Below, one piece after another: positions 17,545 to 26,900 of a stretch of DNA of 64,000 bases; the first letter of the stretch is position 1, and every line of letters begins with the position of its first letter. Both the position numbers and the translations under genes were made by a program. Under the pieces are notes generated by a model. The model did no database searches and was not told the DNA's origin. It saw only the letters and a program-made list of their open reading frames with translations. The DNA is from Oscillatoria nigro-viridis PCC 7112 (GTDB lineage: Bacteria > Cyanobacteriota > Cyanobacteriia > Cyanobacteriales > Microcoleaceae). The stretch is from positions 3,858,501-3,922,500 of the forward strand of contig NC_019729.1 of assembly GCF_000317475.1 (NCBI RefSeq), given 5' to 3'.

Positions 17545-18210
17545 ATGAGCGACAAGCAAGCGACACAGCGCCAACATAACATCAAGTGGAAACCAAACCT
17601 CGTGCTGGGGATACTCTTGTTAACCTTAGCAATCCCCTTACCCTTTGCCCAAAAAACTTTCGCACAGCAGCAGCAGACAGCCAGCTTTCGGCAGAAATTA
17701 TTTCAAACTGCTCTTTATTTCACCCTATATTTTGAGGGTGGATTCAGCAATCACCCAGCCGATAAGGGCGGCAGAACTTATCGGGGCGTCTTGCAAACGG
17801 AATACAACGCCTACCGCTACAGTCGCGGGCTTCCGCCCCTCGACGTGACGCAGATGTCGGAAGCAGAGCTCCTAGAAATTTATCAATATTACTGGGATTC
17901 GAGCCTCTCCGGCACGATGCAGCCGGCTTTGGCGATCGTCATGTTTGACACCGCCGTTAATTTCGGTATTAATAACTCAATTACCTTTCTTCAGCAAGCA
18001 TTAGGATTGCCGCAAACGGGAGTTTTTGACCCGCGCACCAAGGAAGCGCTGAAAGGGGCAAATAACAGAAATACCGCGCTGCAAATGATTAATGAACGAA
18101 TTATTTACCGCTACAAAAGGGTGCAAGAAGATCCGACTCAGATGGCTTTTTTCCGGGGTTGGCTGAGTCGCGATTACAGTTTGTGGGGGTATGTGAACAA
18201 GATTAAGTAG
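17545..18210 (+). CDS. Secreted GH108-type lysozyme with peptidoglycan-binding domain
   Basis: ATG 17545 (MSDKQATQRQHN) follows CAGAGA and gives 221 residues; a longer frame from 17494 would run into the upstream divergent gene. A hydrophobic signal or anchor (LVLGILLLTLAIPLPFAQ) ends in AQQQ. The GH108 core shows the proposed catalytic glutamate E64 in YFEGGFSNHPADKGGRTYRG, and the C-terminal part resembles peptidoglycan-binding domain 3 (FGINNSITFLQQALGLPQTGVFD). Relatives are phage or secretion-associated lysozymes acting on peptidoglycan. Here it is a host-type exported protein with no phage genes nearby. Confidence 0.87.
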   Translation: MSDKQATQRQHNIKWKPNLVLGILLLTLAIPLPFAQKTFAQQQQTASFRQKLFQTALYFTLYFEGGFSNHPADKGGRTYRGVLQTEYNAYRYSRGLPPLDVTQMSEAELLEIYQYYWDSSLSGTMQPALAIVMFDTAVNFGINNSITFLQQALGLPQTGVFDPRTKEALKGANNRNTALQMINERIIYRYKRVQEDPTQMAFFRGWLSRDYSLWGYVNKIK

Positions 18211-18456
18211 TTGGGAATTGGGCATTGGGCATTGGGAATTGGGCATTAATATCAATTCCGGCAGCGCCGGAATTATATAGAGGACACGGCAGTTCCGTTT
18301 CCCTACCTCGATTAATTGTAGGGACGAGCGGCACTCGCCGTGTCCTGATTTCGGGTTATATTAATTCCGATGCAACCGCATTTGATATGATATGAGAATT
18401 GGGAATTGGGCATAATCGGGATGCCCGCTACAAAGAGATGCAAGATGTCAGATGCA
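18211..18456. repeat. GGGAATTGGGCATT tract and dispersed palindromic repeat
   Basis: 18211-18247 is a direct array of TTGGGCATT/TTGGGAATT units. 18257-18370 carries the palindrome family also seen at 2885-3045 (CCGTTTCCCTACC, CGATTAATTGTAGGG, GTGTCCTGATTTCGGGT). A TTTGATATGATATGA piece follows at 18388. No gene. Confidence 0.7.
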
Positions 18457-19683
18457 CTAAATTAGCCCGATGATTCGCTCGAACTGATAACCAGGAAAAA
18501 CTCGATCGATCTTTTGCTCATCCAGTCCTAAATGACTCTCCAACAAAGTAGCAATTACATCTCGAAAATCCGTCGTCACTGCTAAATCGCGCTTTTCATG
18601 CAACTGAGTTTCATCCAATCCCGGCCACTCGCCGTAAACTTTGCCGCCCTTAATTTTGCCGCCCAAAACCCAGATTACATTCCCGTGTCCGTGATCCGTA
18701 CCGCCGTTGCCGTTTTCGCGCACTGTGCGGCCGAATTCTGAAATCACCGCGATCGCACTTTCTGGATAAACATCGCCCAATCCCTGTACCAAATTCGCCA
18801 AACCCTGTCCCAGAGGGCGCAAGCGTCCAGCTAATTGCCCTTGAGAACTTCCCTGGTTGACGTGGGTATCCCAGCCGCCGAGGGCGAGGAAAGCTAGCTG
18901 GATGCTGGAGTCTCTCGCCATCAGCCTTCCGAGTTGCGCTGCTTCGTTTGGAAAACCATCGACGGTAGGTGCACCGTTGTTGGCGGCTTTCATTTCTGCA
19001 TCTAAGTAAGTCAGCAGGGTTTGGCGGGCTGCGCGACTTTCTCGGTATGCAGCGCCTAGTTTGTCGCTGTCGCTGTAAAGTCGATCGAATGCGCTAGCGA
19101 TTTGGGGTCGATCGAGGGCCGAACGGCGGCTAGCATTTTTACCTAACTCTAAGCTGGCAACTGCCATTTTTCCCGATAGGATGCGGGGTGTGGTGGTGCT
19201 GGCATTCAGGGCTTGGATGGGAGAATCGGTGGACATGACTGACAGCAGGCGATTCATCCAGCCGTCGGGGGTGTTTTTTTTGCCGGGGGTGCCGCTTTCC
19301 ATGTAGTCTTGGGCGTCGAAGTGCGATCGGGTGGGATCGGGAGAACCGCAAGCGTGGGTGAATGCGAGGCTTCCTTGCTTCCACAGGGGGGCGATCGGAC
19401 TGAGTGCGGGGTGGAGTCCGAAGCGGCCGTCTAGGTCGATCGCGCCGCCTTGTAGTCCCGGTTTTGGTATGGCTATTTTGGGTCGAGATTGATAGTAATT
19501 TGCTTCTTGGTAGGGAACAATTACGTTTAAGCCATCGACTGCGCCCCGTAAAAAGATGACGATTAATCGTTTGTTATTTTTGTTTGGGGCGGCGGCTTTT
19601 ACTGCTAAACCGTGAAGTCCGATCGAGATAATTGTGGAAGTAGAAAGCAGTCCGGTTTGGATGATAAATTGGCGTCTGTTCAT
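18457..19683 (-). CDS. DUF1501 protein, Tat-exported
   Basis: A 408-residue protein starting MNRRQFIIQTGLL, with the twin arginines and a hydrophobic stretch of a Tat signal, so it should be exported folded. The rest matches DUF1501 (alkaline-phosphatase-like superfamily): VIFLRGAVDGLNVIVPY, FDAQDYMESG, LGGWDTHVN, ISEFGRTVRENGNGGTDHGHGN. The H and D residues in the last motifs could bind metal. It pairs with the DUF1800 gene immediately upstream on the same strand, the usual arrangement. The joint function is not established. Confidence 0.9.
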   Translation of the reverse strand: MNRRQFIIQTGLLSTSTIISIGLHGLAVKAAAPNKNNKRLIVIFLRGAVDGLNVIVPYQEANYYQSRPKIAIPKPGLQGGAIDLDGRFGLHPALSPIAPLWKQGSLAFTHACGSPDPTRSHFDAQDYMESGTPGKKNTPDGWMNRLLSVMSTDSPIQALNASTTTPRILSGKMAVASLELGKNASRRSALDRPQIASAFDRLYSDSDKLGAAYRESRAARQTLLTYLDAEMKAANNGAPTVDGFPNEAAQLGRLMARDSSIQLAFLALGGWDTHVNQGSSQGQLAGRLRPLGQGLANLVQGLGDVYPESAIAVISEFGRTVRENGNGGTDHGHGNVIWVLGGKIKGGKVYGEWPGLDETQLHEKRDLAVTTDFRDVIATLLESHLGLDEQKIDRVFPGYQFERIIGLI

Positions 19684-19689
19684 AATTTC

Positions 19690-19750
19690 TTAGTCCGCGT
19701 AGGCGGACGAAAGTTTGTATAGTAGCGGTTTCAACCGCGCCCGATATCGA
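19690..19750 (-). repeat. Paired-hairpin repeat upstream of the DUF1501 gene
   Basis: Two hairpins: GTCCGC/GCGGAC (19693-19698 and 19703-19708) and GCGGTT/AACCGC (19735-19740 and 19743-19748). On the minus strand it lies in the likely 5' untranslated region, ending about 10 bases before the start codon. A second copy with compensatory changes lies at 60224-60268. Confidence 0.7.
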
Positions 19751-19775
19751 GAGGGTAATGAAGCAGAATTTAGTA

Positions 19776-21338
19776 TTATTTGTGCATAAATTCTGGACTG
19801 CCCAAGATTAAGGCGGCGCGCAAATTAGCGGGACTGGAGTCGATCGCACTTTTTGTCCGATCTGAAAATTGATTTCCCAAAGTATTAGCTAATTGCAACG
19901 CATCGATCGGATTCCCAGTCTTTTTTTCACCCGTTACCAAGGGCTGGTTAGAGGGAGCGATTACCAGGGGCAACATCCATCCCGACTGATTTTTATTAGC
20001 GGGAGGAGAGTTTAGGGACAAGCGATCGCTCGCCAAAGCATTTACAAAATCTAACCGGCGGGCGATCGCATCTGGATTCAGCCACGCATCTTGAGTATTC
20101 TTGTAGCCATCGGGAGTTGGGCAGGCGTAAGGAGCCATTCCTAGCTGTTGCAAATAGCTATACAACGGCTGAAAGTTTTCTACTTGTTTTCCGGTCAATC
20201 GCACTGCCGACATAACATATTGATAGGGAGTTTTTAACTTAGCATTGTAGTTTTTTTCACTCCAAAATTCCGGGCTGTGGAACAAAGTATTTAAAACTTC
20301 GCGGATGTCTCCGTCTGTTTCTAGAAAGCGCTGGCTGAGTTTATCTACCAAGACTTCGGGTGGGCTGTCGGCTACAAAATATTCAGCTAATTGATAACTT
20401 ATGTGTTTAGCTGTAGCTGGGTTTTTGGCTAAAATATCTAAAGCTTGTTCTCCCTCGTTTTCGCCCATACCTTTGATAGTCTTTCCGAGAAATACTTTAT
20501 CGCTAAAATCATGACGTTTGGCATCAAAATAAAAGCTGTAACCATCACTTTGATTGGCGCGAGGCGGAAATCCCCAGCCCGTAAAAATCCGAGCTAATGC
20601 GATTACATCTTGTTGCGTGTAACCGCCATTTACTCCTAATGTGTGCAGTTCCATTAGTTCGCGGGCATAATTCTCATTCAATCCTTGAAATCTGCCTTTT
20701 GCTCCGCTGCTTTTGGGAGCGGTATTTTGCCAGTTATCTAAATAGTATAACATGGCTGGATTGCGGGCAGTTGCACCTAACAAATCGCGGAATTTCCCCA
20801 AAGTGTAGGGGCGAATTGCTTCTTGTTCGTAGGCTCCCATCCACAGTCTGGTCAATCCTTTATTTGAGTAAACGTTGAAGTGATTGTACCAAAAATCCAC
20901 CATAACTTCTTGGAGTTGGCGGGGACTTTCGGCTGCTCGTAGCAAACGGGCTTGTACTGCTTGTTGGATGATGAGGCGGGCTTTTTTTCGGGCGGCTGCG
21001 AGTGCTTCGGGAGTTGGTTTTGAACCGTTTTTTTGGCGGGGGAGGTCGTATTCGGCGAAGAGTTCTGCCGGTGTTTTTTGCAAAGTTTCTAAGCTGTTAA
21101 TTCTGTCAGTAAGGTTCTGAGGTTCGGGGATGGTTTTTGGGGAGAGTTGCTGTTGGATGTAATTTTCGGTCCCGATCGCTCGCACTTTTTCGATATCGCC
21201 CGATCGGGGGCCAAAACTCATGCGGTTAAGCAGGTGTAAAATTTTGGAACTGTCGGGGGGAGTGGTGGCACTGCTGGCGGTAATTAGTCCCAGCCACAAG
21301 TATAGGGATACTGTCGCATATTTTAGTTTCAGATTCAT
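19776..21338 (-). CDS. DUF1800 secreted protein
   Basis: A 520-residue protein with a Sec-type signal (MNLKLKYATVSLYLWLGLITASSA). DUF1800 motifs: LLNRMSFGPRSGDIEKVRAIG, VMVDFWYNHFNVYS, NENYARELMELHTLGVNGGY and ALARIFTGWGF. It is 92 bp upstream of the DUF1501 gene on the same strand, and the two probably form one transcript. The pair recurs widely in bacteria; export or cell-surface roles are suspected but undefined. Confidence 0.9.
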   Translation of the reverse strand: MNLKLKYATVSLYLWLGLITASSATTPPDSSKILHLLNRMSFGPRSGDIEKVRAIGTENYIQQQLSPKTIPEPQNLTDRINSLETLQKTPAELFAEYDLPRQKNGSKPTPEALAAARKKARLIIQQAVQARLLRAAESPRQLQEVMVDFWYNHFNVYSNKGLTRLWMGAYEQEAIRPYTLGKFRDLLGATARNPAMLYYLDNWQNTAPKSSGAKGRFQGLNENYARELMELHTLGVNGGYTQQDVIALARIFTGWGFPPRANQSDGYSFYFDAKRHDFSDKVFLGKTIKGMGENEGEQALDILAKNPATAKHISYQLAEYFVADSPPEVLVDKLSQRFLETDGDIREVLNTLFHSPEFWSEKNYNAKLKTPYQYVMSAVRLTGKQVENFQPLYSYLQQLGMAPYACPTPDGYKNTQDAWLNPDAIARRLDFVNALASDRLSLNSPPANKNQSGWMLPLVIAPSNQPLVTGEKKTGNPIDALQLANTLGNQFSDRTKSAIDSSPANLRAALILGSPEFMHK

Positions 21339-21423
21339 AGTAGCTACCGGAAATGTTGCTAATATTCTGGATACTTTAGACTCGCACAGCAGTACAAAGG
21401 TTCAATCCCTAGACAAAGAGAGA

Positions 21424-21825
21424 TTATCGGCGGTGCAACTCTACTTCGTTTTCGAGAATTCGCACATGATAATGAGCCAGAAAATCTTGTCCTAAAAGCC
21501 CCTCGGTTGACCTAGGGGCGATCGCAACCTGTACATTATCTAGCAAGCGCGTGTCTGCGATCGCATTTTCGAGGTCAATAATCTGCGACTGAATTGAAAC
21601 CCGTTCCCCAAATGACATCGCCGTCGGCTGTAAGCGCATCGCTTCCTTGTAATCGGCGATCGCACCTTGAAAATTCTGGAGTTTTGCGCGCACTTGTGCT
21701 CTGGGCCGATAAGCTTGTGCAAACTTGGGATTTTTTTTCATAATGCGATCGAGGGTTTGCAGTGCTCCTGATAAATCTCCAGTTTCTATTTGTTTTAATG
21801 CCTTTTGATAATCTGCTTAGCTCAT
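21424..21825 (-). pseudogene. Relic of a TPR/retropepsin-like aspartyl protease
   Basis: On the minus strand, ATG 21825 is followed by AGC and then TAA (21817-21819), after which the same frame runs open to 21424. It encodes two TPR-like helices (ADYQKALKQIETGDLSGALQ, NFQGAIADYKEAM) and ends with VQVAIAPRSTEGLLGQDFL...ILENEVELHRR. That tail is the C-terminal end of retropepsin-like proteases, but the domain half that carries the catalytic D-T/S-G is absent. Both the early stop and the missing catalytic half mark it as a relic. ATG 21741 could still start a 105-residue TPR peptide. Confidence 0.6.
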
Positions 21826-22201
21826 CTTTCAGAATAAATTAATTTTCTTTCTTTCAGTATAACTTCTACTTATTCGCTCTTGATTACAGTCCTCGACGCA
21901 GAACCTCTATCTGTAGAGTGCAAAGCTGAAAAACACCTTACCGCTATAACTAGCACATCAAACACTTTTTGTGTAAGTCCCGATACTAGATCGTTAAAAT
22001 CCGTGAATTTACCTTAACACATCAACCATTTGTCAAGTAAATTACTTTCATCTAAATCAGAACTTAGATTCATAAAAATCATATTTATTAAGATATATTT
22101 CAAACTTCAAAAATCCTAGTAATTTTCAAATAAACCGTCTATAACAAAAATATAAAATTCGAGTCTCTAGCTGCTGCACAACTAACTTAACCAATGAAAC
22201 T
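21826..22201. other. AT-rich intergenic region
   Basis: About 375 bp between the divergent relic and the kinase gene. AT-rich; likely holds the kinase promoter. I see no ORF, repeat or RNA gene that can be supported. Confidence 0.4.
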
Positions 22202-23332
22202 ATGACGGTAGAAGAAGCAATAATTTTTTTGGACAATCTGGTATACGAACAAACGGAAAAACACCTGAGTCGGTTGCAACAGTCGATAGTTCGAGGCGTT
22301 GTAGAAGGTTTGACGTACCAAGAAATTCAGCAAAACGATCCGATCGCCCGCGGGTATACAGTGGGCTACCTGGGGCGGTATGTCGGCTACAACTTGTGGA
22401 AAGACCTCACCAAGGTACTGAAGGAAGCAGAAATTATTGGACAAGAAGAAAGAGTCGTCGGAGCAAATCTTTGGGACTGCATCATGAGATCTGTACAAAA
22501 AGGCACACAACCAGCTAATTCTGTCGATCCGATGTTGCAAAAGCTGCTGCGGATGCGTTACCGAATTAGAGAACATTTGGTGAACACGGAGTACAGCGAT
22601 ACCTATCTAGCTGAAGATGAAAATTTGCCCGATCGCCCTTTCTGCGTCGTCAAGCGCCTGAAAAGCCAGTCTGAGAAGACCAGCCAGTTATTCGATCGAG
22701 AAACGCGGGTTTTATATCGATTGGGCAAACACGATCGGATACCAGAATTGTTAGCTCGCTTTGAAGAAGATGGATATTTTTATTTAGTCTATCAATTCAT
22801 CGAAGGGCAACCCTTGTATCAAGAACTAATCGAAGGTCAACCCTGGGAAGAACATCAGGTTATCGCTTTGTTGAAAGATATATTGGAAGTGCTGGTTTTT
22901 GTTCACAAACAAGATGTAATTCACCGCGACGTTCACCCTCAAAACTTAATCAGGCGCACCTCTGACAGCAAAATTGTATTAATTGACTTTGGCGCAGTTA
23001 AAGAAATCAACACCTCGCACAACAGCACCGGTCACACGCGATCGCGCGGCGGTACTCAGCAAGAATACATTTCCCCCGAACAAGCCATCGGTTCACCGAA
23101 ATTTTGCAGCGACATATATGCTGTCGGGATCATCGGGATTCAAGCCTTGACAGGAATGCGCCCGAAACAACTCAGAGTTGATAATTTAGGCAATCTCATC
23201 TGGCAGAAAAATGCAACTGTCACCCCGGAGTTGGCTCGCGTTTTAGACCAGATGGTGTTGTACGCTTTCCCCCAGCGTTACCCGTCAGCAACCGAAGCTT
23301 TGGAAGCACTTCAAAAGTTGGGAGTTAGTTGA
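22202..23332 (+). CDS. Ser/Thr protein kinase with N-terminal VMAP-type helical domain
   Basis: A 376-residue protein. Residues 1-100 (MTVEEAIIFLDNLVYEQT...LSRLQQSIVRGVVEGLTYQEI) match the small HTH-like domain found at the N-terminus of cyanobacterial vWA-MoxR-associated and NB-ARC/WD40 signalling proteins. The kinase domain follows from about residue 120: lysine in VVKRLK, catalytic loop HRDVHPQN (H241, D243), and IDFGAVKEI. The lysine normally after HRD-x is replaced by histidine (HRDVHP), a variation known in cyanobacterial kinases. No transmembrane or sensor domain follows, so the N-terminal domain probably links it to a multi-protein signalling or conflict complex. Confidence 0.88.
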   Translation: MTVEEAIIFLDNLVYEQTEKHLSRLQQSIVRGVVEGLTYQEIQQNDPIARGYTVGYLGRYVGYNLWKDLTKVLKEAEIIGQEERVVGANLWDCIMRSVQKGTQPANSVDPMLQKLLRMRYRIREHLVNTEYSDTYLAEDENLPDRPFCVVKRLKSQSEKTSQLFDRETRVLYRLGKHDRIPELLARFEEDGYFYLVYQFIEGQPLYQELIEGQPWEEHQVIALLKDILEVLVFVHKQDVIHRDVHPQNLIRRTSDSKIVLIDFGAVKEINTSHNSTGHTRSRGGTQQEYISPEQAIGSPKFCSDIYAVGIIGIQALTGMRPKQLRVDNLGNLIWQKNATVTPELARVLDQMVLYAFPQRYPSATEALEALQKLGVS

Positions 23333-23983
23333 CTGTTGTCAGTTGACTGTTGACTGTTGACTGTTGGCTGTTGTCATTAGTTGATGAACTAAACTCAACA
23401 CGATTGTATGGGAGCGTCTGTAGGGACACGGCATTGCCGTGTCCTTACCGGGCTCTGCTACTTTTAATAATTGGTATAAGATTGAGGATTGTAGTAAGAC
23501 TTTTTAAGTAAAAAAAAAGCGATTTAGTGTAGATTGTCAAGTCTTTTAAAGAACAGTTTAGTGTAACTTTTTTGTCGATCGCATTTCCCACAGCCACAGC
23601 ACCCGGTTTACAATCCGATCGATCTTGTTGCAGAGTGATTCATCCGCTACCATTATCCCTCGATGTACTGAGTAAAAACACTCGGTCTTGCCGATGAATC
23701 GGGCGCCAATTTCCGAAATCGAAGGGACAACGAACAAGGAACAAGGAATTTTATATTAAAATTTACACAAAAAAAAGTCGTTAATCCTGCCGAATGCCTT
23801 CTAAATAAGAGCCTTCAACTTTCGTTTGACGATATATCTAAAGTTAGATAAAATAATTCATATTTTATGCTTGGCAGCTTTGAGAAAATCTTAAGCAGCT
23901 TTGTATAGCGGGCAACAATATCACTAGAGTGTTTATTGTTACCTTAGATACGTAGAAACCAAATAATTAGAGGGATCGAGAAA
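23333..23983. other. Intergenic region with short repeats
   Basis: Begins with a GTTGACTGTT tandem array (23331-23375), then a GGGACACGGCATTGCCGTGTCC palindrome (23422-23443). The rest is AT-rich with no gene or RNA that I can support. The last 60 bp must contain the promoter of the next kinase. Confidence 0.6.
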
Positions 23984-26900
23984 TTGGAAGTTTTTGAACG
24001 AGCACAACAACTGCAAACGCCCTCAACCCGAATGGCTGCTGTCCAGTCTTTTTCCAAAAAAGCTAGTATTGCAGTAATGGCGATCGGCTGTACAGTCCTT
24101 TTGGGTTGGATATTCGATCTGCAAATGTTAAAAAGCATTCTGCCCGGACTGGTGACGATGAAAGCCAATACTGCGGTCTGCTTTATTTTGGGCGGGTTTT
24201 CTCTATTCATCCAACAGATCCGGCGCCCAAAATTAACAGCAAGACAGCCTCACAAAAATCATAAATATTTAATTTTGGGATGTTCATTTTTAATTATATT
24301 AATTAGCCTATTAACCCTAGTTCAATATATCTTTAATTTAGACTTAGGCATCGACCAACTGCTATTTAAAGAAAGTTACACCTTGACAATCACCGGAACA
24401 CCAGGACGCATGGCACCGAATACTGCTGGTGCTTTTTTATTGCTGGGAACAGCGCTGCTGTTGCTGTCAGAACGTCGGCCTAAATACCTGCGGATTCAAA
24501 TCTTAAGCAGTTCAGCATTTTTAATTGCATTTACGGGTTTGATAGGCTATTTCTACGAGAAAGCTTTATTTTACCAAATTGGCAATAATACAGGGATGGC
24601 TTTGCACACCTCCGCAGCATTTATGTTGCTGAGCTTCGGCATTTTATTTGCCAGTCCAGAGCGAGGATTGATAGCAGTAATGACGAGCGATCGCGCGGGC
24701 GGCATCATGGCGCGGCGCTTGTTGCCACGGGCAATCATTATCCCGCCTGTAGTCGGTTATTTCATCCTATCGGGAGAGCGGTTACAAGCCTACACGCCGG
24801 AGGTAGGGATATCGCTGTTAAGCGTATTGAACGTGATTATTTTTACAGTTCTGATTTGGCAGAATGCCAAAACTCTCTGCACCGCAGACCGGAAGCGCTA
24901 TCGAGCGGAACTGGGACTGATAAAAGCTAAATCAGACTTAGAAACTCAAGTTGAGAAACGGACTATCCAACTGCAAATCACCAACGAGCAATTGCAGGAG
25001 CAAATTTTTGAATCTCAAACAACAAAGCAGGCGCTTCAAAAAAACTACAATCTGTTGATGGCAGTCATTAACAGTACGCCCGAAGCCCTATTTGTAAAAG
25101 ATATTCAGGGCTGTTACCTAATGCTTAATGCGGCAGGAGCTCGTATAATTGGCAAGTCTGTAGACGACATTATCGGCAGAGATGACAGCGAGTTATTTCC
25201 TCCTGAAATTGCGGCTAATATTAGGAAAACCGATCGCCCAATTATGGCAGCGGGAACAACGGAAGCGATCGAAGAAGAGCTGCCAGTTAAAGGAAATTTA
25301 AGAATATTTCTTTCTACAAAAAGTGCTTACCGGGACGGGTTAGGAAAAATCAGCGGTATAGTTAGCATCGCGCGGGATATTACTGAGAGCAAACAAGCCG
25401 AAATCGCCAACAGAAGTTTAGCAGCCATTCTGGAAGCAACCCCGGATTTTGTAGGTATCTACAACCTCGAAGGACGCGCCATTTACATTAACAAAGCCGG
25501 CAGAAAAATGGTGGGTATCGGCGAAAACGAAGATATATCCAAGCGAAAAGTTGCAGAATTCACGGCAGCCTCAGCCCGCAGCAATTTGAAACAAGCGATC
25601 GCCACCGCTGTTTCCGAGGGCTTTTGGAGTGGAGAAACAGCCTTCGTGTCAGCAGCATCGGGACTCGAAATTCCCGTCAGCCAAGTCATCATCTCCCACT
25701 CGGCACCGGGTGGCAAACTCGCATACATTTCGACGATCGCCCGCGACATCAGCGATCGCTTCCAAGCTGAACAGGCGCTGCAACTGTCTCAAGCTCGTTT
25801 TGCCGGCATTGTAGAAATTGCCGACGATGCGATTATTTCGGTGGATGCTGAGCAAAAAATTATCCTGTTCAACCAAGGTGCAGAACGGATTTTTGGGTGG
25901 ACGGCTGCGGAGGCGATCGGGCAATCCCTGAGCCTGCTGTTGCCCGAAGCTTTTGCCACGAATCATAGTCACCTCGTCAGCAATTTCGGCGACAACGTTC
26001 AACAAGCCCGAACAATGGGCCACCGCAAAGAAATTTTCGCCCGCCGCCGAGATGGTACGGAATTTCCCGCCGAAGCTTCTATTTCCAAACTCGAAGTGGC
26101 AGGGGAAATCATATTCACAGCTATTTTGCGCGATGTGACAGCCAGCCGCCAAGCCGAAGAATCTGTGCGTCTGAGCGAGGAAAGATATCGATCGCTGGCA
26201 ATGGCAACCGCACAGATGGTTTGGATGACAGACGCTAGCGGAATCTTCGATAAGCCTCAGCCTGATTGGATAGCTTATACGGGCATGAGTTGGAAAGAGA
26301 AGGACAACTGGATAGAAGCAGTGCACCCAGAAGACCGCGATCGCACAATAGAAGCTTGGATGCGGGCCCTAGAGACACAAAGTCTCTACGAAGTCGAGCA
26401 TCGCTTGCGGGCGGCAGACGGCAGCTACAGACACTTCTGGGTGCGGGGCGTCCCCCTTTTGGCAGCCGACGGCAGCGTTCGCGAGTGGGTGGGAACTCAC
26501 ACCGATATTAGCGATCGAGTCCAAGTTTTGGAAGCACTCAAGCAGTCGGAGGGACAGTATCGAGTGCAAGCAGCCGAGCTCGAAAAAGCTGTCCACGAGT
26601 TGCACCAAGCTCAAACTCAACTAATCCAAACCGAAAAAATCTCTTCTCTCGGGCAGCTAGTCGCCGGCGTCGCCCACGAAATTAACAATCCGATTAACTT
26701 CATTTACGGCAACATCACCCACGCCAGCCAATACGCCACAGACTTACTCAGTTTGCTCCATCTTTACCAGGAGAAATACCCAAATCCCGTCCCAGAAATT
26801 GTAGAAGCAGCCGAAGATATTGAAGTTGATTACTTAATGGAAGACTTTACGAAGATTTTGGAATCAATGAAAGTAGGAGCCGATCGCATCCGCGACTTAG

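Noticed and set aside
17446-17577. Upstream extension of the TPR glycosyltransferase by 44 codons
   Set aside because: It would overlap the divergent lysozyme gene region and the added residues fit no domain; ATG 17445 is a better start.
21385-21410. GGTTCAATCCC resembling a tRNA T-arm
   Set aside because: No matching acceptor or anticodon arms around it.
25649-26326. Long minus-strand ORF opposite the second PAS kinase
   Set aside because: Shadow frame within an unambiguous PAS region.
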